Part shown: piece by piece, positions 57,301-63,300 of the stretch
Numbering within the stretch: the stretch's first letter is position 1
Layout of the letters: each line of letters starts with the position of its first letter
Assembly (NCBI GenBank): GCA_003260075.1
Contig: QLIY01000503.1
Span: 52,369 to 116,368, forward strand
DNA length: 64,000 nucleotides
From: Phallusia mammillata
Taxonomy: Eukaryota > Chordata > Ascidiacea > Phlebobranchia > Ascidiidae
Direction: 5' to 3'
Notes under the pieces: model-generated
The model's database searches: none
The model's input: the letters and a program-made list of their open reading frames with translations, nothing else
Told to the model about the DNA's origin: nothing
Made by a program: the position numbers and the translations under genes

Positions 57301-60300
57301 TGACCATGCATTGGTTTAAACATGGCATTTTCTCATTTTATTCATTGTTCTGGAACAAATCATTACATAACATGAGGGGTTAGTTTTTAGGTCTCACCAA
57401 CGTCTGCCTTTCCCGACTAACCAATATAAATTTTTCTCCTTACATTATTTGTTTGAGGGTAATAAGAACATTTATAATTTGTGTTTTAGTTGCATAATAA
57501 ACCAGCAATTCTCATGCCCTACTCTCATTCCATTCCCTCTGGTCCCTACCCATGATTACAAACACACCAATGTGGTTGCTAGTGTGCACTTTGAGAACAA
57601 CTGCATTAGACAAAACCTTGCTACTAATAGTGTCAAATAGTAGTTCAGATTACAAGTTATGTGAAAGACAAAAGACCTGTCTACTTACCAACTCCGAAGC
57701 ACTTTTGGGGGGGGGGGATAATGTCAAATAGTAGTTCAGATTGCAAGTTATGTGAAAGACAAAAGACCTGTCTACTTACCAACTCCGTAGCACTTTTTCT
57801 GTTCCAAGGAAGAACCACCGTCTGCTGCAAGTTTGGTGGTTTCAAACTGACCCCAAACCGCCCTACAAAGCAACAACAAAAACATCTCATTACCTTTTAT
57901 AGGCTGCATCAAGCACTGTTGGCTAATTTATTATCACAGACAAGTCCATTTACCCCCATAACAAAACTGCATTCTTGCAAGTTGATGGCATTGAAGACTA
58001 CCATTAGTTTGGAATTCTGATTTTTCACAAATAAAATAGTTTAGAAAAATAGATGCAATCAAGCAGAATCTTCTTTATGTTCAAAAGCCGACATATAACT
58101 AAACTATTCATGCCATCAAGCTGATTACTAACAGTTTATGAATCATTTTAAGAATACAATCACGGAACAGTTGATTGGGGGGGGGGCTGTAGTTACAAAT
58201 AAAGCTTGCAATTAGATAATATACAGCAGGGGTCGTCAACCCCTGGCACACAAGGTGATTTACCGGGGGGGGGGTGATGCAATCACACAGAATCTTCTTT
58301 ATGTTCAAAAGCCGACAAATAACTAAACTATTCATGCCATCAAGCTAATTATTAACAGTTTATGAATCATTTTAAGAATACAATCACGGAACAGTTGATT
58401 AAACAGGAATACATAAAAGCAAAATTAACACAGCATTTGAGAAAAAAAATGTTTCTGACTCAAAATCAGTAAACAAGACTTCGTAAAAAGTCGAAAAAAT
58501 CGGTTTGGGTAGGGGGGGGGGGTAAACAAGAACTTCGTTAAAAGTCGAAAAAATCGGTTTGGGTATTTTATATTTTTTTATCAATACTGTTTGTGCAAAC
58601 TAAGAAGTTGCAGCACACCCCCTGAAAATGCTTTACGGACCCCAGGCTGAGAACCAAAAGTTGTACATTGGTATTTAAAAAGTATTTCTTACCTGTATGT
58701 GAGAGATTCCAAGGCAAATATTTCAGCACTTGTCCGTTTGCCAGGATATTCACTTCCTGCTGGTAAACATCCAACCAAACCCCATATTGTTTCCAAACAA
58801 GCCAAGCTGTGAGGGCCGTTGTACTTTGGACAAGTTGTAGGAAGAGCTTCGCAACAAAACAAACGTATTAAAAGCAGAAATATAGGTTGCTGCTGTCAGG
58901 CATAGGATATAAACTCATCACAACATATGCGTGTCTAGGATTAAACTCAAATAGTCATCTGCACGTAAATTTGGTGCTAGACAATCTGATAAAACTTTTT
59001 TTGGCAAAACATGGAATCATGGAAACAGTAGACATAATTTTGGATTTGCAGTCACTTGTAGTTCCAAATAAAGCTTAATATACAGCAGGGGTCGTCAACC
59101 CCTGGCACACAAGGTGATTTACCAAAGCATGCCAACCGATTGGTATGTTTTTATTGAAGTAATAACTTAACCTGTTACACTGCTTGTTTTCAGTTTTTGT
59201 TAGTTTTGCCTTACAATCCAGCCAAAGTGCATGTCGCTCTGCTTTCTCCTTACTATTGGGGGGGGGGCATGTTTTTATTGAAGTACTAACTTAACCTGTT
59301 ACACTGCTTGTTTTCAGTTTTTGTTAGTTTTGTCTTACAATCCAGCCAAAGTGCATGTCGCTCTGCTTTCTCCTTACTATTGATATCAGCAGACACAAAC
59401 CACCATTACCGACAAAAATGTTGGCACGCAATGTCATTTACCACATGGAAATAACGAGTAAATTAGTATGTGTCGCCTAAAAGGTTGACAAAACCTGATA
59501 TACAGTATTACCTCTATTCTAAAAGGTAAACAGTTTCAGCTGTTATAGTAACCAATTTTAGTTACTGCTTGATGAAACCATAAAACTTACTAAGTCCAAA
59601 ACATTTTTGTTGTGCAGTTGTGTCTGTGTCTGCCAGAGATCTTATATCACTCATTGTAGCATACAAAGCACTGTGAATGAAACACAAAGTCTTGCAAAAG
59701 TGTTTCGTAGCTTTTCAGATACGAAAACTCTTACGTATAGTTGAGAACAGACAAATAAGCCTGCCTCGAAGGAGATATCTTATCCGGGTATTCATCACCC
59801 TCTGGCAAACAACCGACATCGTTCCAAACAAATTTCAAGCAATCAATTGTATGTGGACCTCTGAATGTTGGACAATCCGCCGGAAGAGCTACAAGAAAAG
59901 GGTTGGTATAAAATTGTCTACTGGTTCATTTTCGCCACAGACTCCCGTGTACTGACCTGAACCGAAACAATCAGCCTGTTTTACGTCAATTCCCGCGTCA
60001 GCGTCAGTTTTAATCGCTGTCATGTGCGCCAACAATTGTCTGAAAACAAACAATTTATTCACAAAATTGTAATACAGTAAAGAAATCTTAAGCAAATTTT
60101 ATCTTTCAGCAAAAAGTAACAAAAATTGCAACTTAGAGCTATTCTGGCAATTGTAATTTTGTACCGTCGTTTGGACGCCCTATATAGGTTGCCTTCAGCA
60201 GGGTTCATAAAACTGAGTACAGTGTACGTAGTACAGTGCACGATAAACAAAGAAAAAAAAAAGAACTAGACACAAGTAGTTGATATTAAGACCTGCAGCA

Positions 60301-63300
60301 ACAGCTTATATAATGAAAATAACACTGTAAAGGTTTTGTAATGAAGAAGTCCTGTTCTGAGGTCTGGGCTATTTTATCTAAAGTTAACACTGTTTTAAAT
60401 GGTGTTTGCAGCCAGAATGGATTTATGAATTTGTAATTCACTTATTCGTAAATGTTTAAACCTCACAATAATGCTACACTGGCCAGGAAGTATGAAATGT
60501 TGCAGCGGCTGAATTTTTTAGAATACTGGCACATATCAATCAATATTCTTTGTCCAGAAATGTTTATTTTATCTTTGCTAAACAAAACACCAACTGAATG
60601 CTGAAGCACCTTTGCTGTTATGCTGTCTGCACGAGTAAGGTCAGGGTTTACATTTTAAACTCATGGATTGTAGGAATGCTATTAAAGTTTCTTGCACAAA
60701 AGATAAATTAATTTAAAACCAGATGTATTGAAATACAGGTATATAACATTCCTTAAGGATTAAGAAAGTGGTTAATCATACAATTAAAACTGTTTTTTGA
60801 TCTTGTAGTGAAATTTTGTCTGTCTTTGCATAGTAGGAATAAACTTTTGCACAATTCTTTTCTCTAGGCATATCAACTAATACACAATTTGCCCCACCTA
60901 TATGTGAGGGCATTCAATGCAGTAATTTCGGTAGATGTAAGTTTGTCAGGAAATTCATCTCCTGCAGGCAAACAACCAACCAGGTCCCAAACAACTTTCA
61001 AGCAAGCCATAGTGTGAGGTCCATTGTAGGTTGGACAGCCAGTAGGCATAGCTGCAATCAAAAAAATATAAAACCAGTGCAGCAAAAATACATGTACAAT
61101 ACATTGCAATGCACCAGACCTATCAAATGAGTCATATTAAATTAAGCTGCCCCCCAAAGCATTCCCACATAGCAAGGCACAAGCTAGAAAATTCTGGCCT
61201 GTGGTTGGATTTAAAACCGCGACAGCAGACTATACCTCGGCTGGTTGTGTAGATAGCTTGATTTGGTACAATGCCTTCAATGGGCCTAGCATAATGTGAT
61301 TCTTATTATAAGTGTGGCTTGTAGCAGATTGTACTAAGCCAGTGGTTCCCAACCTTTTTTGTTACATTCCTCCCTTCGCCCATTTTCGAACTATTCATTC
61401 CTCCCCATCAGAAGAAAAACAAATATAACATTAAAAATTAAAGCATTTTGAAATAGACCTAATAATTAGGGATGTCCATTTCAGAATCCTTTACCAAATG
61501 TGAACCAGGTCCAAATTATAATGGACATAATAATGTATATACAAAAATATTCTGTAACATTTTCAATGTAATTTTATTTTTTTGCAGTTTTTATGAAATT
61601 CCTCCCCTGAACTCATAAAATTCTTCCCCGGTTGGGAACCACTGTACTGGGCTCTTGAGATAATGCTAGTACCACAAAAGCTCTTCATGGACACGTTTAA
61701 AAAACCCTGCTTAGGGCTTGTATGCTATTGTATGTAATTTTTAATGTTTTTTTGGCCGGCTATGAAAAAAGTTTCGTGAAACCTGTGCTGCAGAAAAATA
61801 AAATATACCCCAAAATCCAGCATGTTAAAAAATTTGATTACATTTCCATTCCCCCCCCCCCCATTGTATGTAATTTTTAATGTTTTTTTGGCCGGCTATG
61901 AAAAAAGTTTTGTGAAACCTGTGCTGCAGAAAAATAAAATATACCCCAAAATCCAGCGTGTTAAATAATTTGATTACATTTCCATTGCCCCAAGAATTTC
62001 AAAATTGCTCAATTAGGGTAAATTTGCCCCCTACAATATCCCTGACCTACAGCAACAAGGCTACTTGACAAACACCCTATCCCACTCCTATATTACACAC
62101 AACCAGTACCTATTCCAAAACACTCGAGTTGCTCTGAGGCAGTCCCGCTGTCAGCATCAGTTTTAATGGTCTGAAATGTTGATTCCAAATCCCTGCCAAA
62201 ATGCACACAACTAATTGTATACAAAACTAATTTCAATTGTTTAAAATAAAACTCTTACGGATATGTTAAAATGACTAAAGTGGATACTTCAGCAGAAGAT
62301 AATTTATCAGGATATTCACTGCCCTCTGGTAAACATCCAACAGCTCCCCAAACACTTTTCAAACACGCCATTGAATGAGGACCACTATACGTTGGACAAT
62401 CGGCCGGCAAAGCTGTAAAAGCAAAATGATTGCTATGTTTTCGGTATTTGTATCAAATTTATCAGTTGTTTACCAGATCCAAAGCATTCCTGCTGTCGAA
62501 ACAGATCACCACCATCTGCAGCTGTCTTAATTGTTTCAAACTCAGCATACAGTGTGCTGAAAAAAATATACGTTTGGTACATAAGTGTGGAAAAATAATA
62601 TTTTGCATGTAGTACAGATACCAATGGGAAATTCTCTTAATGAGAATAGCCACCAAGTCAGGCCAAATGTAAACTCTAGTAGTCTCTTTTACATAACATG
62701 AGGCCCATGTTTTCATAAGGAGCAAAAGCAACTAATTAAAACACTTCTCCATCATTTCAAGTACGGATGAAATGGTTCAAAGCATGCTTTATTTTAAAAC
62801 TTCTTGCAAAGTCAGATGCCTGTTCGTGGTATCTCCTCACACTCTGTGTATAAGCTTTAGATTCCAAGTCTTGATTTTATGTTAAATCTTGGCCAAACAT
62901 TGACTTGTGGTGTAAGGCGAAGAGTTTTTCCCCCTGCTGATGCTCGCACCACAAAGCTTGCAAGTGGCTAAGCTTTCGTTGATATTAATACCATAAAATA
63001 TTCTCATGCACACAAAGACTTACATGAATCATATGATGCTAAAGTTTAGCAGCTAACAGTGGTTCTTAACCTTTTTCCTTGCTGCATCCCTTTTCAATTA
63101 CCAACCAATTTCCGCAGATCGTAATTGCTTAAATACCAAAACCGTTGCAATTTAATTTTTATACAAGTAACCTCGCACCCCCTAGGAACAGTTGTCGTAC
63201 CCCTTCGGTGTGTGTGTACCCCTGGTTAAGAACCCCTGAGCTACACAATATGACACACCCCAACCTTAAAACACAAGACTATCTTGCACAACCAATTTGT

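Larger units (their letters stand above)
43..61862. other. Contig joins written as poly-G (one poly-C) or single n
   Basis: G runs start at 43, 393, 602, 1210, 2195, 2553, 3024, 3531, 5642, 6594, 7252, 7835, 12437, 12780, 14396, 14757, 15090, 15375, 16431, 17217, 18234, 18584, 19053, 19573, 22191, 24668, 27784, 29093, 29402, 30269, 31934, 33393, 34232, 35192, 35821, 36309, 36738, 38702, 41777, 42137, 42696, 44103, 44179, 46546, 47230, 47763, 50053, 51008, 51528, 52126, 52242, 53137, 54147, 54797, 54952, 55220, 55547, 55808, 56134, 57168, 57707, 58177, 58265, 58512 and 59258. A C run starts at 61851. Single n at 1085, 11588, 13610, 22083, 28760, 40461 and 45767. At most of these the right flank restarts inside sequence already given on the left, or an exon stops mid-codon. 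These are unmerged contig ends or filled gaps. Confidence 0.9.
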
